Assembly: GCA_903868035.1 (NCBI GenBank)
Contig: CAIPTQ010000193.1
Span: forward strand, 1 to 23,507
Direction of reading: 5' to 3'
DNA from: an uncultured Phycisphaerales bacterium
GTDB taxonomy: Bacteria; Planctomycetota; Phycisphaerae; WQYP01
Length of the DNA: 23,507 nt
Shown: one piece after another, positions 13,926 through 22,139 of the stretch
How the letters are laid out: every line of letters starts with the position of its first letter
Position numbering within the stretch: position 1 is the first letter of the stretch
Program-made: the position numbers and the translations under genes
Notes under the pieces: generated by a model
What the model was told of the DNA's origin: nothing
Seen by the model: only the letters and a program-made list of their open reading frames with translations
Databases searched by the model: none

Positions 13926-15623
13926 ATGGCAGATCGCTTAGTGGATGTCGAACAGGCACTATCAGATGTGGCGGGGATCGTTCCCGGCGCGACAAGCAGT
14001 CAGCGAGCCATCGCATCGGTGCGTGCCGCGCTGGATGCACAAACACCGCAGCGTAAACGCTGGATTTTGCCGTTGTCATTGGCAGCGGGAGTGATGGTGG
14101 TAGCAGCGCTGGTATTCTCAATATTGCAACGCCCCGCCTCCGCCGCCGAAAATCTCGCCGCCACCCTCAAAACCAATCAAGCCTATAAAGGCTGGGTACA
14201 CATGAGCTACGGCGGGCCGGAGGAAGAGAAATTGACGATCTTGCATTGGAACTCGGAAACCGGCGTGCTGGGCAGAAATTTCCGCAAGATCAACATCATT
14301 TATTTTCAGAACCCTAAAACCGGCGAATTCCAACGTTACGATGGCGCTGATGGCCTCGTCCGTATCGGTGCACTTTCATCCGACGCCGGCGAAACCCTTC
14401 GCGAATTCGCCACCGCCACGCCTTTGAACTTCCAGGATATGTTGGATCACACCCAGCAAAAGTTGCGAGAGGCCGCGGCCACCATCAAGTTGAAGCAGCC
14501 CGTGATGACAGTCACCGAAACCTCCGACCGCGGCATGAAACGCTTCGACTTGCATGCCCTGGACCTACGAAAAGATTCGATGGGTGTCGTTGATCACCTG
14601 ACCGGCAGCGCTCCGGGATACCTCGACTTCCCCACTACCCTTTGGGTCGATTCCCAATCGGGGCTGATTCGCCAGCTCATGATTAACGGCAAAGAAATAA
14701 CCCTCACCTACGGCGGACCCGACATCACCTCCGTTTACGACCTGGGCGCGCCGCGCACGGCAAAAATCTACGACAATCGCCCCTCCGCCGAAACCTTGGC
14801 GCTCTGCGACCGCATCAGCGCGCGCATCGATAAACCCATGCCCAACGGCGTCAGTGTCTTCCTGATCTCAAGCAGCACCGAGCCCGCGTTCATGCTGGTC
14901 CATAGCGACAACGGCAAACAATGGACATTCCGCAACTATAACGTCGACCAGCCCGGCAAAACCTCCATTCAGGTTCCCCAGCACTGGGCCGATACTGGTG
15001 CCGACGAGCTATTCCGCCGCATGTCCGCCACGTTGCCCCATTTTGAACACAGCAGCGATGCCCAAACCGCGAAATACACCGATTTTGAAGAGACCGACCC
15101 CATGGTGCGGTATCCGGATTCCATCGGTCGTGGGGCCGTCAAAGAAAGATTCTCACTCTCGCCCACCCGCCGCCTCTATCCGGCAGAACCGCTGAACTCC
15201 CGCTTCGGCATCGACAATCACCTGGATCTGCAAACGTCGTCCGACCGCCCCGGCCAAATCGCCCTCCACGACCTCTGGCACGAAAACTCCCCCGAGTTGA
15301 TCCGCCGCGACCACCTCTACTGGCTCGACACCGCACACGACGACCGCCCCATCACCTACATCGAAAGCTCCTACTACGATGAAACCCAGCAAGTTCTCAC
15401 CAAGGACATCCACTGGACTACCCGAACAGAATTCGACGCCTACGATACCCTTCCCGCCCCCGATGGCCGCACCTATCCCACGCACTGGATCAAAACCACC
15501 ACCTATTTCCACCTCTCCAAAGATGGCAAAATACCCTCCCCAACCCGCGAAGAAGTCACATTTCACTTCTTTCCCGACAAGTTACTTCCGCCCTTGCCCA
15601 AGAAGCCAATTACGCAGCCATAA
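13926..15623 (+). CDS. Membrane-anchored putative anti-sigma/sensor protein
   Basis: A 565-residue protein with a short cytoplasmic N-terminus (about 45 residues, VDVEQALSDVAGIVPGATSS). One membrane helix (about 46-67, WILPLSLAAGVMVVAALVFS) follows, then a long periplasmic domain. That domain is beta-rich and begins AENLAATLKTNQAYKGWVH. It resembles LolA/RseB-style sensor domains of sigma-linked proteins, though I do not recognise a specific family. The start at 13926 is fixed by AAAGGAGG 7 nt upstream, located in the last codons of the sigma gene. A frame open further upstream is only a shadow of that gene. The expected role is to hold the sigma factor at the membrane and release it upon an envelope signal. 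No zinc-finger (ZAS) motif is seen in the short N-terminus, so the binding mode is unclear. Confidence 0.65.
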   Translation: MADRLVDVEQALSDVAGIVPGATSSQRAIASVRAALDAQTPQRKRWILPLSLAAGVMVVAALVFSILQRPASAAENLAATLKTNQAYKGWVHMSYGGPEEEKLTILHWNSETGVLGRNFRKINIIYFQNPKTGEFQRYDGADGLVRIGALSSDAGETLREFATATPLNFQDMLDHTQQKLREAAATIKLKQPVMTVTETSDRGMKRFDLHALDLRKDSMGVVDHLTGSAPGYLDFPTTLWVDSQSGLIRQLMINGKEITLTYGGPDITSVYDLGAPRTAKIYDNRPSAETLALCDRISARIDKPMPNGVSVFLISSSTEPAFMLVHSDNGKQWTFRNYNVDQPGKTSIQVPQHWADTGADELFRRMSATLPHFEHSSDAQTAKYTDFEETDPMVRYPDSIGRGAVKERFSLSPTRRLYPAEPLNSRFGIDNHLDLQTSSDRPGQIALHDLWHENSPELIRRDHLYWLDTAHDDRPITYIESSYYDETQQVLTKDIHWTTRTEFDAYDTLPAPDGRTYPTHWIKTTTYFHLSKDGKIPSPTREEVTFHFFPDKLLPPLPKKPITQP

Positions 15624-15819
15624 CATGTGAAGTGCATCGAATTGCAACCATGGTACTTGTCCTCGGCTGGGGTAGGGAGCCTCCGCGTTTAACGGGGCTC
15701 GATATCTTCACAAATGTTCATTACTTTCGCGTAGAATACCCGAACCGGACGGTCCGGATTCCTTTAGTTGAATCGGCACTCCCACCTTGTCCTCCTCCCC
15801 TGTCCCCTTGTCTCATTTT

Positions 15820-15848
15820 TTGACCCGGCACCGGCGTTACGCTAAAGT
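15820..15848 (+). promoter_or_regulatory. tRNA-Arg promoter
   Basis: TTGACC (15820-15825) and TAAAGT (15843-15848) are spaced exactly 17 bp. The -10 box ends 16 nt before the mature tRNA 5' end. This is one of the best sigma-70-like promoters in the window. Confidence 0.7.
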
Positions 15849-15864
15849 AAACCCCACGCCACCA

Positions 15865-15938
15865 GCGCTGGTAGCGCAATTGGATAGAGCGTCGGCCTCC
15901 GAAGCCGAAGGTTGCGGGTTCGACTCCCGCCCAGCGCA
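15865..15938 (+). tRNA. tRNA-Arg, anticodon CCG
   Basis: A full cloverleaf folds. The acceptor GCGCTGG pairs with CCAGCGC, the anticodon stem TCGGC pairs with GCCGA around the loop CTCCGAA, and the T-stem GCGGG pairs with CCCGC around TTCGACT. The discriminator is A, and CCA is not encoded. Anticodon CCG reads the Arg codon CGG, which suits a GC-rich genome. The D-stem (GCGC/GAGC) has a G-A mismatch where most tRNAs have U-A. The mature end is 25 bp before the ATG of the glycosyltransferase gene. Confidence 0.93.
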
Positions 15939-15963
15939 GTGTCCTCCTGCCCGTGTGATTTTC

Positions 15964-18150
15964 ATGAGCCAACTGACCGTAGACCAGGCCATACAGCTTG
16001 CCCTCCAGCACCAGCAGGCCAACCAGCTTGCCGAAGCGGCGGACGTATTCCGGCAAATTTTGGCGGTGTATCCCGACCAGGCGGACGTGCTGCATCTGCT
16101 GGGGGGGGTGTACTTGCAGGCCCGGCGCTCCGATCTGGCCGAGGCCCAGGTGCGCCAGGCCCTGGCGCTGCGCGAGGAGCCGGAGTTTTACCTCACGCTG
16201 GGCGTCATCCTGCAGGAGGGCAAGCGCTACGAGGAGGCGCTGGCCCTCTATCAGCAGTTGATCGTGAAGCAGCCGGAGTTTTCCGAGGTGTACGTCCACC
16301 AGGGCGTGGTGCTGAGCATCCTGGGGCGCTTCGAGGATGCCGCCCGGGCCTTTCAGGAGACCATCCGCCGGGTGCCCGGCCATGCGCAGGCGCAGGGGAA
16401 CCTGGGGATCGCGCTGTGCCACCTGAAGCGTTACGAGGAGGCGCTGTGGCTGCTGCGTTCGGCCGTGGCCCGCGCGCCCCAATCCGCGGATTTCCACGCC
16501 AGCCTGGGCGCGGCGCTGCATGGCACCGGCCAGGTCGATGCCGCGCTGGCCGAATGCCAGGCGGCCCTGGGCCTGGTCCCCAATCACGTGCAGGCGCTCA
16601 ACCTGACGATCTACATTCTGCGGACCACGGGCCGCGTGAAGGATGCCGTGGCACTCGCCCGAAAGGTGGCGGTGCTGCTGCCGAATTTCCCCTTCGTGCA
16701 GATCAACTGCGGGGAATGCCTGCACGAGGCGGACCTGCTGGACGATGCCGCCGACCACTACGAGCGCCTGCTGGACCGCAAGCTGGTCACCGGAGACATC
16801 CTGAACAATCTGGGCAACATCTACAAGGACCAGGGCCGCCTGGACGAGGCGCTGGCGCAATTCCGCAAGGCCCTGGCGGTGGAGCCGTCCCCGATGTTCT
16901 TCGGGAACATGGTCTACACGATGCACTACCACCCGGGATATTCGGCGGAGGCGATCTTCGCGGAACTCCAGGTGTTCGATCGGACGTTCATCCGCCCGTT
17001 GCGCCCTACGCAGCGCCCGCATGAAAACGACCGCAACCCGGAGCGCAAGCTGCGCGTCGGCTACCTCTCGACGGAATTCCGCCAGCACGCGCTGGGGCTG
17101 TATCTGGTGCCGCTGCTGGAGAACCATGACCAGTCGCAATTTGAAATTTACTGCTATGCCGACGTCGCCAAGCCGGATTACTACACCTACCGCCATCGGC
17201 AATGCGCCGCGGTGTGGCGCGACACGCACGACCTGACCGACGCGGCCCTCGCCGAGAACATCAGGCGCGACCGCATCGACATCCTGATCGACCTGCATCA
17301 GCACATGGGCGGCAACCGCATGCCGATCTACGGGCGCAAACCGGCGCCGGTGCAGATCGGATTCGCCGGCTATCCCAACACCTCGGGCGTCTCGACCATC
17401 GACTATCGTTTGACCGATCCCTACCTGGAACCGGCGGATGAACCGGCCGTGCCCTCGTCGGAGAGGGTGCTGCGCCTGCCGCACACGTTCTGGTGCTATC
17501 ACGCGGTCATCGAGGTGCCGGTGAACGAGCTGCCGGCGCTGGCGAACGGGCACATCACCTTCGGCAACCTCAACAACTTCTGCAAACTCAACGAAGAGAC
17601 GTATCATCTGTGGGCCCAGATCATGGGTGGCGTGGAGAACTCGCGTTTGCTGCTGCTGGCGCCGGAAGGCGCGCACCGCGACCGCACCATCGCCAGCCTG
17701 GGCCGGCTGGGCATCAGCGCCGAGCGCGTGGCGTTCGTGCCGCGCGCCGCTTCGCCGGATTACTACAAGTATTACCACCGGATCGACATGGGCCTGGATT
17801 CGTTTCCGTACAATGGGCACACGACCAGCCTGGACAGCTTCTGGATGGGCGTGCCCGTCACCAGCTACATCGGCCCCACGCCCTGGGGCCGGGGCACGTG
17901 GTCGCAGGCGTCGAACCTGGGCGTGCGGGAACTGGTGGGGCGGAACGGACAGGAATTCGTGCGGCTGTCGATCGGGCTGGCCCAGGACCTGCCGCGGCTG
18001 GCGGAGTACCGGCGGACGCTGCGCGCGCGCCTGCGCGGCTCGCCGCTGCTGGACGCCAAGGGATTCGCGCGGGGCGTTGAGGAGGCGTACCGGGAGGCGT
18101 GGAGGCGGTGGTGTGCGAAGTCGTTGGGGGGGGGACCGCTTACTTACTGA
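15964..18150 (+). CDS. TPR-containing O-GlcNAc transferase-like glycosyltransferase (GT41)
   Basis: A 728-residue protein. Residues 1-330 are tandem TPR helices (for example VFRQILAVYPDQADVLHLLG and LNNLGNIYKDQGRLDEALAQ). From about 360 a GT41 domain starts with KLRVGYLSTEFRQHALGLYL. FAGYPNTSGVSTIDYRLTDP follows, then FGNLNNFCKLNEET (about 533, nucleotide-sugar Lys), LLLLAPEG, and LDSFPYNGHTTSLDSFWMG (about 611). These match SPINDLY/OGT-type enzymes that place a sugar on Ser/Thr of proteins in the cytoplasm; donor and targets are unknown. The ATG at 15964 follows the tRNA by 25 bp; the frame is open upstream, but that stretch is the tRNA. No strong ribosome site is seen. Homopolymer G tracts occur at 16101-16108 and 18126-18134. 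The 3' end overlaps the convergent hydrolase gene by 11 bp. Confidence 0.88.
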   Translation: MSQLTVDQAIQLALQHQQANQLAEAADVFRQILAVYPDQADVLHLLGGVYLQARRSDLAEAQVRQALALREEPEFYLTLGVILQEGKRYEEALALYQQLIVKQPEFSEVYVHQGVVLSILGRFEDAARAFQETIRRVPGHAQAQGNLGIALCHLKRYEEALWLLRSAVARAPQSADFHASLGAALHGTGQVDAALAECQAALGLVPNHVQALNLTIYILRTTGRVKDAVALARKVAVLLPNFPFVQINCGECLHEADLLDDAADHYERLLDRKLVTGDILNNLGNIYKDQGRLDEALAQFRKALAVEPSPMFFGNMVYTMHYHPGYSAEAIFAELQVFDRTFIRPLRPTQRPHENDRNPERKLRVGYLSTEFRQHALGLYLVPLLENHDQSQFEIYCYADVAKPDYYTYRHRQCAAVWRDTHDLTDAALAENIRRDRIDILIDLHQHMGGNRMPIYGRKPAPVQIGFAGYPNTSGVSTIDYRLTDPYLEPADEPAVPSSERVLRLPHTFWCYHAVIEVPVNELPALANGHITFGNLNNFCKLNEETYHLWAQIMGGVENSRLLLLAPEGAHRDRTIASLGRLGISAERVAFVPRAASPDYYKYYHRIDMGLDSFPYNGHTTSLDSFWMGVPVTSYIGPTPWGRGTWSQASNLGVRELVGRNGQEFVRLSIGLAQDLPRLAEYRRTLRARLRGSPLLDAKGFARGVEEAYREAWRRWCAKSLGGGPLTY

Positions 18151-18889
18151 CGGATGCCGCGAACTCCGCCAGCACCTCTCCCAGCGCGGCGGGCGCCTCC
18201 AGGGGCGTCATGTGCCCCGCCCCGGCGAGTTCCACCAGCCGGCTTGCGGGCATCAGGGCCTGCATGCCGCGGGCGACGGGGGGCGGGGTCACGGCATCCT
18301 CCGCGCCGGCCACGAGCAGGATCGGAATCGCAAGTGCCGGGAGCAGGTCGGTTTGATCGCGGCGGCGGGCCATGGCGCTCTGGGCGGCGATGACCGCCGC
18401 CGGCGACTGGCGGCACATTAGCGACCGCATTTGCTCCCGCAGCGCCGGGGTGGGGTTCTTGCCCAGCAGGCGCGTGATCATCGTTTCCACGAGGCCGGAT
18501 GTGCCATGGGCCCGCACGTCGTCGATCGACGTGAGGCGGCTGGCCCGGGCCTGAGGGGAATCGGCATCGGCGCGGGTGCTGACGAACATCGCGCCCGCGA
18601 CCGCCTCCGGATGCGCCCGCAGCAGGGCCAGCAGGACATAGCCGCCCATCGAAAAGCCGCCGACCAGCGCGCGCCCGCCCGCATGGCGGATCAACTGCTG
18701 CGCGTCGTCGGCATACCCCTCCATGGATGCCGTCTCCGCATCCGGCGCGGGTGCCTGGGGCGTGGCGCCGAACCCCGCCAAATCCGGCGTGAACACCTCG
18801 TGTCCGCGCCCGCGCAAATAGGCCGCCTGGCGCTCCCACATCCACCCATCAAACGGAAACCCGTGCAGCAAGACAATCGGGACACTCAT
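18140..18889 (-). CDS. Alpha/beta-fold hydrolase
   Basis: A 249-residue single-domain hydrolase. The oxyanion segment is LLHGFPFDGWMW at 7-18. The nucleophile elbow GGFSMGGY places Ser at 80. The acid is in LVAGAEDAVTPP, and the His in ELAGAGHMTPLEAP near the end. The catalytic triad is therefore complete. The shape is that of small esterases, haloperoxidase-like or MenH/BioH-like enzymes, and the substrate is not predictable. AAGGG lies about 8 nt before the ATG at 18889. It follows the CrtC-like gene by 61 bp on the same strand and is probably cotranscribed. The stop overlaps the 3' end of the convergent glycosyltransferase gene. Confidence 0.87.
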   Translation of the reverse strand: MSVPIVLLHGFPFDGWMWERQAAYLRGRGHEVFTPDLAGFGATPQAPAPDAETASMEGYADDAQQLIRHAGGRALVGGFSMGGYVLLALLRAHPEAVAGAMFVSTRADADSPQARASRLTSIDDVRAHGTSGLVETMITRLLGKNPTPALREQMRSLMCRQSPAAVIAAQSAMARRRDQTDLLPALAIPILLVAGAEDAVTPPPVARGMQALMPASRLVELAGAGHMTPLEAPAALGEVLAEFAASVSK

Positions 18890-18950
18890 TACTTTTCCCT
18901 TTGCATAATTTCTTCGGCACTTCGCGGCACTTCACAGCTTCGTGTTTCGC

Positions 18951-20183
18951 TTACTCGCTCCAGATCGGATCATCGCGCGACACCGGGGTGATCGCCAGCA
19001 GGGTCAAATCCGAGAGCACCGGCCAGCGCAGCCGCCCCAGCCGCAGCACGTGGGTCGCGCCCAGGCCCACCAGCGGGCCGGACCCGCCGCCTGTCAGCCC
19101 CGGCAGCATCAGGCTGCCCTCGGCGGCCAGGTGGGTGTGGAAGGGGGCGGTGTCCAGCACGGCGGTGTGCTTGAGCAGCAGCTCCAGCGGATGGCCGTGG
19201 GTGTCCGAGCCATGCATGGATATATGACCCGGATGGCGGAGGAGCCAGTTGGAGAAGCTGCTCTTGGAGAGCTTCGTCTGGGGCGCGTCGATCACCACCG
19301 GGGGCCGGTCGCGCTCGAAGAAGACCAGGCCGTCGGCCCGCTCAAGCGTGGCGGCGCCCTTGAGCGTCTGATGCCAGGCGGCCGTCCAGGTGTCGCCCTG
19401 GATGAAGCCCCACAACAGGGTTCGGACGCCCGTCGCCAGGCCGCCCTGGCCGTAGACGTGGTCGTGATAGCCCCACGTATCGACATTCATTTCCAGGGCC
19501 GATTCGTTGGTGGCCGCGTCCCGCAGGCGGGCGGTGCCGGTCATTCTTCCATGGGGCGCGGCCAGCACCCAGTGGTGCGCCGCCCCGGTGCGGTCGGGCG
19601 CGCGGAAGGGCCGCGTGTGCTGGATGCCCGGGAAGGTGGGCGTGAAAGTCAACTCGGCGGCGAGGGTCTGGTCCTTGCGTTTTTTGGGCCGGCCGCGGGC
19701 CATTTCGTAGGGGTAGCCGCGTGCCACGATGCCCAAGGAGCCATCCTGGCGGAAGGTGATGCGGTTGGGCCCGATGCGGATTTCGGTGGCGGTGCCGGCG
19801 GAGGACTCCGGCGGATAGAGGTTCAAAAACTGGCTGGTGCGTTTGCCGGCCTGGTAGACGGCCAGGTAGGCCGCCGGGTAGCGCGAGGCTTCCAGACCCG
19901 GCCAGGGTTTCTGCCTGAGCCCCAGGCGCTGGGTGTAGCGGTTGATCTGCTCGAGATATTTCGGATGGAAGGGCAGCCCCTCAAAAAGGGAAAACAACAC
20001 GCCATCGCCCGTGGGCGAGAGGGCGTGAAAGTACCACCACTCGTAGGCCCCCGGTTCGGCGAGGCGGTGGCGGGAATCCTCGCCCCAGCGTTCCTTCGCC
20101 TGGTCGGGATTGGCCCCGGCCAGACCGGCCGACAACGCCGCGCCCGGCGTCGCATCGGAAGTTTGATATGCCGCCAGCGGCAT
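18951..20183 (-). CDS. CrtC/AttH-like lipocalin-fold hydratase family protein
   Basis: A 410-residue protein. The hallmark EWWYFHA lies at 48-54, and a second hallmark, NVDTWGYHDHVYGQ, lies near the middle. Both blocks are typical of carotenoid 1,2-hydratase (CrtC), hydroxyneurosporene synthase and AttH-like proteins, in which His/Asp residues of such blocks form the active site. No signal peptide is evident. No carotenoid genes are nearby, so a carotenoid substrate should not be assumed; many family members act on other hydrophobic compounds or are uncharacterised. An ATG at 20183 with AAGG about 8 nt upstream is preferred over a GTG at 20210, which would add nine basic residues. The downstream alpha/beta hydrolase may act on the same substrate. 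Confidence 0.7.
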   Translation of the reverse strand: MPLAAYQTSDATPGAALSAGLAGANPDQAKERWGEDSRHRLAEPGAYEWWYFHALSPTGDGVLFSLFEGLPFHPKYLEQINRYTQRLGLRQKPWPGLEASRYPAAYLAVYQAGKRTSQFLNLYPPESSAGTATEIRIGPNRITFRQDGSLGIVARGYPYEMARGRPKKRKDQTLAAELTFTPTFPGIQHTRPFRAPDRTGAAHHWVLAAPHGRMTGTARLRDAATNESALEMNVDTWGYHDHVYGQGGLATGVRTLLWGFIQGDTWTAAWHQTLKGAATLERADGLVFFERDRPPVVIDAPQTKLSKSSFSNWLLRHPGHISMHGSDTHGHPLELLLKHTAVLDTAPFHTHLAAEGSLMLPGLTGGGSGPLVGLGATHVLRLGRLRWPVLSDLTLLAITPVSRDDPIWSE

Positions 20184-20433
20184 TGCCAACCTTGCCTTTC
20201 GTTGTACCACGCACTGGTAGTGATACCGATAACCTTGGGAAAAGGGAAGCGTGGGAGAAGCCCTGCACGGGGTGAGGAGGAAGCATGACCAGTCTTTTTG
20301 GCATCATCCGGTATTCGCAAAGGCAATTTATAAATTCATGGTTTGTGAACCCTTTTCGCACAGGGACGCAATTACTCTGTAGGCAGATCTGGTGTGGGAA
20401 GATTTTCGCATTTCGGGTAGAATATATTCGGGG

Positions 20434-20439
20434 TACAAT
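20434..20439 (+). promoter_or_regulatory. -10 box directly before the second sigma factor gene
   Basis: TACAAT ends 7 nt before the ATG at 20447, so transcription would begin at the start codon. A -35 box is not convincing. The surrounding 60 bp are unusually AT-rich for this window, as expected of a promoter. Confidence 0.45.
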
Positions 20440-20446
20440 TAATTTT

Positions 20447-21040
20447 ATGACTCACGACACCCTTGAACTCATTATTCGCACGCATCAGGCCATGGTGTAT
20501 CGCTACCTGCGCTTCATGGGGGCGGCGCCGGATGTGGCGGAGGATGTGGCGCAGGAGACCTTCCTGGCCACTTATCGAAGCGGATCGGTGCCGCTGGAAG
20601 ATGCGGCGGTGGAGAACGGACGTTGTGCGGCATGGCTGCGCGGGGTGGCGCGGAATCAGTTGCTGATGTATTTCCGCAAGGCGCGGTCGAACCCGGTTTC
20701 GTCCGATCCGGTCGTGCTCGAACAGGCGCTGGATCAGGCGGACCAAGTATGGCATGCCGAGCTTTTGCGGAGCGGGGACGGGTTTGACTATCACGAGGCG
20801 CTGCAGGCATGCCTGGGCGCCTTGCAGGGGACGCAGCGCAAGGTGCTGGACATGTTCTATGCCGAGGAGTATTCGCGGGCGCAGATCGGTGAGGCGTTGA
20901 ACATGTCGGAGGACGGGGTGAAGTCGTTTCTGCGGCGGGTGCGGACGTCCCTGCGCAAGTGCGTGCTGAATCGCCTGGGCATTGCCGACAACGCCCCGGA
21001 GATCGGCGGGCCGGCGTTGGAGATGGGGGGCATGCAATGA
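20447..21040 (+). CDS. ECF-type RNA polymerase sigma factor
   Basis: A 197-residue sigma factor. Region 2 reads MVYRYLRFMGAAPDVAEDVA and QETFLATYRSG, including the DVAQETF core-binding segment. AAWLRGVARNQLLMYFRKAR ends region 2. Region 4 is LGALQGTQRKVLDMFYAEEY then SRAQIGEALNMSEDGVKSFLRRVR with its helix-turn-helix. The SEDGVKSFLRRVR phrase is typical of ECF factors from Planctomycetota. The start at 20447 matches the family N-terminus and sits just after a TACAAT box. An in-frame ATG at 20285 with a strong GGAGG would add 54 residues encoded by AT-rich, promoter-like DNA. The stop overlaps the next ATG (ATGA), so the pair is coupled to its FecR-like partner. Confidence 0.87.
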   Translation: MTHDTLELIIRTHQAMVYRYLRFMGAAPDVAEDVAQETFLATYRSGSVPLEDAAVENGRCAAWLRGVARNQLLMYFRKARSNPVSSDPVVLEQALDQADQVWHAELLRSGDGFDYHEALQACLGALQGTQRKVLDMFYAEEYSRAQIGEALNMSEDGVKSFLRRVRTSLRKCVLNRLGIADNAPEIGGPALEMGGMQ

Positions 21041-22122
21041 CCCGGGACAATCATGACCTGCTCATCGACCAGCTTCTGCGGGAAACGCTCGGCGGCGACC
21101 GGCCGCGCGACATGACGGCCCGCGTGATGGCCCATGTGCGCATCATGGATCGTTTCCGCTTCCGGTCGTGGATCGCCACAGGCTCGGCCATTGCGGCGGG
21201 GATCGCCATAGTTGTAAGTTTGTACATGTATTGGCCGCGTGCGTATCCCAATCCGACGGCCGATGCGCAGGTAGCCGTGATGGATAACGGCGTGGTGCAG
21301 CGCGGGGCGAATTTGTACACCGGGGCGGAGGGGGGCACGCTCAATCTGGGCGGGTATGTGGAATGCGCGCTGGCGCCGCAGACGGCGCTGAGCATCAGCG
21401 GCGGCCAGTACGAGGAAAAAGTCCTGCTCTATCAGGGCCAGCTTGACGTGCTGGTCGCCAAGAGCAAGGGGCAGTTCGATATTGGCGTGGGCCCGGCGAC
21501 GGTTCATGTCACGGGGACGCAGTTCACGGTGCGGGTCGCGGACGAGATCACCTCGGCGGCCCGGAACAAGACGCTGTATGTGGCGGTGAAGGAGGGGAGC
21601 GTGGAGGTGCGGAATATTCCGGGGGCCGCGGGGATTCAAACGCTGACCAAGGGGCAGGAGCAGCACTTCAAGATCGCCACCATCTCGACCACACCTCCCA
21701 AGCCAAACGTGGAACCGCCGGGCGCCACCAGCCAGCCCGCCACACGCGGCGCGCGCGGCCCCGGCCCCACCGCCACACGCGGCACCGGCCCCACCACACG
21801 CGGCGGCCCGGCCAGCCGGGGCGCTCCACCGTCAACATACGCCAACACCACGGCCACCCGGCCGTTGCAGCTTACGGTGCAGCTTACGCCAGGGAACACT
21901 TATCGCGAGGGCAGAGTGAACCGCACGGGCAGCGTGTTTTATCTGGCCACCAATAATGGCTATTTCTACATGTTTGAACAGGGAGCCATCACTTCGGCAC
22001 ACGTCCGATGGCTGAGCCTGTCCCCGGATGTGACCTGGCGCGTCATCTGGACGCAGGGGGTCGTGACCGACATTATCTCGCCCACGACCACGTATCCCGG
22101 AACGAGTACGCAAACGAAGTAG
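21037..22122 (+). CDS. FecR-domain membrane anti-sigma/sensor protein
   Basis: A 361-residue protein. The N-terminal ~45 residues are cytoplasmic (DLLIDQLLRETLGGDRPRDM, a short anti-sigma-like helix region). One membrane helix is at about 48-68 (SWIATGSAIAAGIAIVVSLY). A FecR-type beta domain then covers about 90-200, with LNLGGYVECALAPQTALSIS and HVTGTQFTVRVAD and the closing YVAVKEGSVEVRN. A Pro/Thr/Arg/Gly linker of TRG units (about 230-270) precedes a small C-terminal beta domain ending in TSTQTK. FecR-domain proteins pair with ECF sigma factors and transmit envelope signals. Its ATG overlaps the sigma factor stop, giving a two-gene operon. Confidence 0.82.
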   Translation: MTRDNHDLLIDQLLRETLGGDRPRDMTARVMAHVRIMDRFRFRSWIATGSAIAAGIAIVVSLYMYWPRAYPNPTADAQVAVMDNGVVQRGANLYTGAEGGTLNLGGYVECALAPQTALSISGGQYEEKVLLYQGQLDVLVAKSKGQFDIGVGPATVHVTGTQFTVRVADEITSAARNKTLYVAVKEGSVEVRNIPGAAGIQTLTKGQEQHFKIATISTTPPKPNVEPPGATSQPATRGARGPGPTATRGTGPTTRGGPASRGAPPSTYANTTATRPLQLTVQLTPGNTYREGRVNRTGSVFYLATNNGYFYMFEQGAITSAHVRWLSLSPDVTWRVIWTQGVVTDIISPTTTYPGTSTQTK

Positions 22123-22139
22123 ACAGTTCCATCCGGACC

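Noticed and set aside
15721..17820. A 699-codon open frame on the minus strand across the tRNA and glycosyltransferase
   Set aside because: It is antisense to a well-supported TPR/GT41 protein and to the tRNA, with an Arg/Gln/His-rich composition typical of a GC-rich shadow frame.
20341..20362. TTGTGAA followed by TTCGCAC as a Rex operator
   Set aside because: Only one half-site fits; the other half has mismatches and the spacer is 5 instead of 4.
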